This document shows positions 4,439 through 5,597 of a stretch of DNA of 5,597 nt, piece by piece. Source of the stretch: Acidobacteriota bacterium (GTDB taxonomy: Bacteria > Actinomycetota > Actinomycetes > Actinomycetales > Micrococcaceae); the NCBI GenBank assembly GCA_019352125.1, contig JABBNV010000102.1:1-5597 (forward strand). Direction: 5' to 3'. Both the position numbers and the translations under genes were made by a program. Within the stretch, counting starts at the first letter, position 1, and each line of letters starts with the position of its first letter. The notes beneath the pieces were generated by a model. The model ran no database searches and was not told the origin of the DNA. It was given only the letters and a program-made list of their open reading frames with translations.

Positions 4439-5394
4439 TCTCCACACTTCGCGCCCTCCAACTATTGGCTCCAAGCCAGTGGGTTGAGCGCGAGCGTGCC
4501 CACGCACTCCGCGTAGATGAATTCGCCCAGCCCTACCTGGAACGTCGCTCTGCCGGACAAAAGCATCCGGTGGAGGATTTTCTCTTCACGTACTACAACC
4601 ACAAACCCGGTCAGCTTCGACGCTGGCACCCTGGCGTCGGCGTCGTGCTCTCAGGTGCTGAGACGAATGAGCGTCTTGGCTGGAAATTTTACCGAGAACC
4701 AACGGCTGCGGAGCGTACTGCGGCGGGGCTGACGGCCAACCATCCCGCCGTAGTGATGGACCACGAAGAATTTGCCTCACGCCGCAAGGAAGCCATCGAC
4801 TTTGCTCGAATCATTCTGGGCACCACTGCGGCGCGGCCAGCCCAGTTTGGCTGCTTTGGGCTGCATGAGTGGGCCATGGTCTACCAAGCCGATGCGCACC
4901 AGGTACGCCATGAATATTTGGACCTGCGGCTTGGCGGTGCTGGCACGGATGCCGTGGTAGATGCTGCGAAGATCCGCTGCACCCACTTCGATGCCTACCG
5001 GTTTTACACTCCAACGGCAGCCCCGCTCAATGAATTGATTCCCACACGCGCCAATCAACGGCTGATGGAACAACCAGGTTGCCTGCACGCCAACATGGAC
5101 CTGTACAAGTGGGCCTACAAGCTCTCCCCGCTGCTGCCCAGCGAACTGCTGATGGACTGCTTCGAGCTCTCCTGGCGGATCCGTGCCATGGACATGCGGG
5201 CCTCCCCCTATGATCTTGCGACCTGGGGATTCACCCCTATCCCTATTGAGACACCCGAGGGTAAAGCCGAATATGTGACCCAACAGCGGCAATTCGCAGC
5301 CGCGGCCGCCGAGCTCCGGACCAGGCTCTCTGCCGCCTTGGATCACGCAGTGACCGATTCGCTGGCTGATTCCCTGATCAGGAATACGGCGTAG
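4435..5394 (+). CDS. Putative DNA-repair protein of the actinobacterial '3-methyladenine DNA glycosylase' annotation family
   Basis: The 319-residue soluble protein matches, by remembered motifs, a conserved actinobacterial family usually annotated as 3-methyladenine DNA glycosylase. I know of no biochemical proof for that name, and I see no resemblance to the AlkA, Tag or AAG folds, so the reaction is unproven. Conserved-looking blocks are HPVEDFLFTYY (44-54), RRWHPG (62-67), QFGCFGLHEWAMVY (137-150), CTHFDAYRFYTP (182-193), QPGCLHANMDLYKWAYKL (213-230) and DMRASPYDL (253-261). They are dense in Cys, His, Asp and Glu, which suggests a metal or catalytic centre. It starts at GTG 4435 inside the stop of the regulator gene (GTGA), has no strong Shine-Dalgarno sequence, and is probably translationally coupled to it. 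This makes the regulator its likely controller. Confidence 0.72.
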   Translation: MISTLRALQLLAPSQWVERERAHALRVDEFAQPYLERRSAGQKHPVEDFLFTYYNHKPGQLRRWHPGVGVVLSGAETNERLGWKFYREPTAAERTAAGLTANHPAVVMDHEEFASRRKEAIDFARIILGTTAARPAQFGCFGLHEWAMVYQADAHQVRHEYLDLRLGGAGTDAVVDAAKIRCTHFDAYRFYTPTAAPLNELIPTRANQRLMEQPGCLHANMDLYKWAYKLSPLLPSELLMDCFELSWRIRAMDMRASPYDLATWGFTPIPIETPEGKAEYVTQQRQFAAAAAELRTRLSAALDHAVTDSLADSLIRNTA

Positions 5395-5429
5395 GCTGGG
5401 CACACCGTTGCAGTAAGGGAATTTGCGGC

Positions 5430-5436
5430 AAGGAGG
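5430..5436 (+). promoter_or_regulatory. Strong ribosome-binding site of the lipoprotein gene
   Basis: AAGGAGG lies 5 bases before ATG 5442. It fixes the start of an open frame cut by the window edge. No convincing promoter or terminator is seen in the 47 bases after the preceding stop, so read-through from the upstream operon is possible. Confidence 0.8.
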
Positions 5437-5441
5437 CCACA

Positions 5442-5597
5442 ATGAACACCAGAGACGTCCGTTATGGACGCCGCCGCACGGCTTTGTTGTCCAGTGCCGG
5501 CATAGTTGCCGTTGCCTTGGCCATGGCCGGCTGCAGCCCCATCCCCGGTGGTCCGGCAATCAGCTCATTCCCAGGCACCGAGCCCCCTGCGCTCCAT
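5442..5597 (+). CDS. Lipoprotein, N-terminal fragment, function unknown (3' end outside the window)
   Basis: Only the first 52 residues are visible. They form a classic lipoprotein signal: a basic N-terminus with RRR at 10-12, a hydrophobic core from about 13 to 28 (TALLSSAGIVAVALAM), and the lipobox M-A-G-C with Cys31 as the lipidated residue. The mature part begins CSPIPGGPAISSFPG, a Pro/Gly/Ser-rich linker normal for actinobacterial lipoproteins. The protein should be anchored on the outer face of the membrane. The RRRTALL stretch could suggest Tat export, but it lacks the full SRRxFLK consensus. The start is set by AAGGAGG at 5430-5436. The gene follows the putative glycosylase by 47 bases on the same strand. 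The enzymatic or binding domain lies beyond the window. Confidence 0.85.
   Translation, partial: MNTRDVRYGRRRTALLSSAGIVAVALAMAGCSPIPGGPAISSFPGTEPPALH

Noticed and set aside
5373..5382. CCTGATCAGG, a perfect 10-base palindrome
   Set aside because: Lies inside the C-terminal coding region of the putative glycosylase and has no T-run; likely chance.
4777..5559. A 260-residue open frame on the minus strand
   Set aside because: Antisense to the well-conserved putative glycosylase and the lipoprotein start; the Gly/Arg/Pro-rich product with no domain is a GC-driven shadow.
1..5597. CRISPR array, insertion sequence, tRNA or rRNA genes
   Set aside because: No regularly spaced repeats, transposase-like protein, terminal inverted repeats or structured RNA genes were seen on either strand.

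Overview
The window looks like a chromosomal segment of a moderately high-GC actinobacterium, most likely an Arthrobacter-like member of the Micrococcaceae. This rests on the RecR C-terminus, the aspartokinase, and the mycobacterial/micrococcal style of the GT87 membrane protein and the 'HPVEDFLFTYY' putative glycosylase. The assignment is made by eye, without a database search. I see no insertion sequence, phage gene, CRISPR array, tRNA or rRNA.

Left part, + strand (1-2099): the TOPRIM-bearing C-terminal half of recR (about 52-348), preceded by roughly 50 bases that do not read as RecR and may be a contig-end chimera. A small acidic protein with four GHY repeats (396-641) follows. Next comes a 171-base leader holding a possible promoter, a perfect short hairpin and a 29-codon upstream ORF that overlaps the lysC start. 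Then comes lysC, a full-length aspartokinase (813-2099) with a likely internal start for a separate regulatory (beta) subunit. The usual partner asd does not follow it.

Middle part, - strand (2096-3907): three genes apparently form one transcription unit. They encode a 72-residue unknown protein, a 436-residue GT87-type polytopic membrane glycosyltransferase, and a 70-residue acidic unknown protein. The last one converges on lysC so tightly that both stop codons come from one CTAG. The two small proteins flanking GT87 share a short N-terminal motif, F-x-x-[RK]-F-M-[RK]-x-T.

Right part, + strand (3989-5597): an OhrR/MarR-family thiol-type regulator is transcribed away from the three-gene unit. 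The shared AT-rich region contains a perfect 12-base palindrome, the best operator candidate. The regulator overlaps by 4 bases a gene of the family annotated as '3-methyladenine DNA glycosylase'. The start of a lipoprotein gene follows and runs off the window.

The most interesting reading is a stress-responsive locus. An organic-peroxide-type sensor sits without its usual partner ohr, but is fused by translational coupling to a putative DNA-repair enzyme and stands divergent to a membrane-glycosyltransferase unit with two unknown small proteins. That functional link is inference from gene order and operator-like sequence only.
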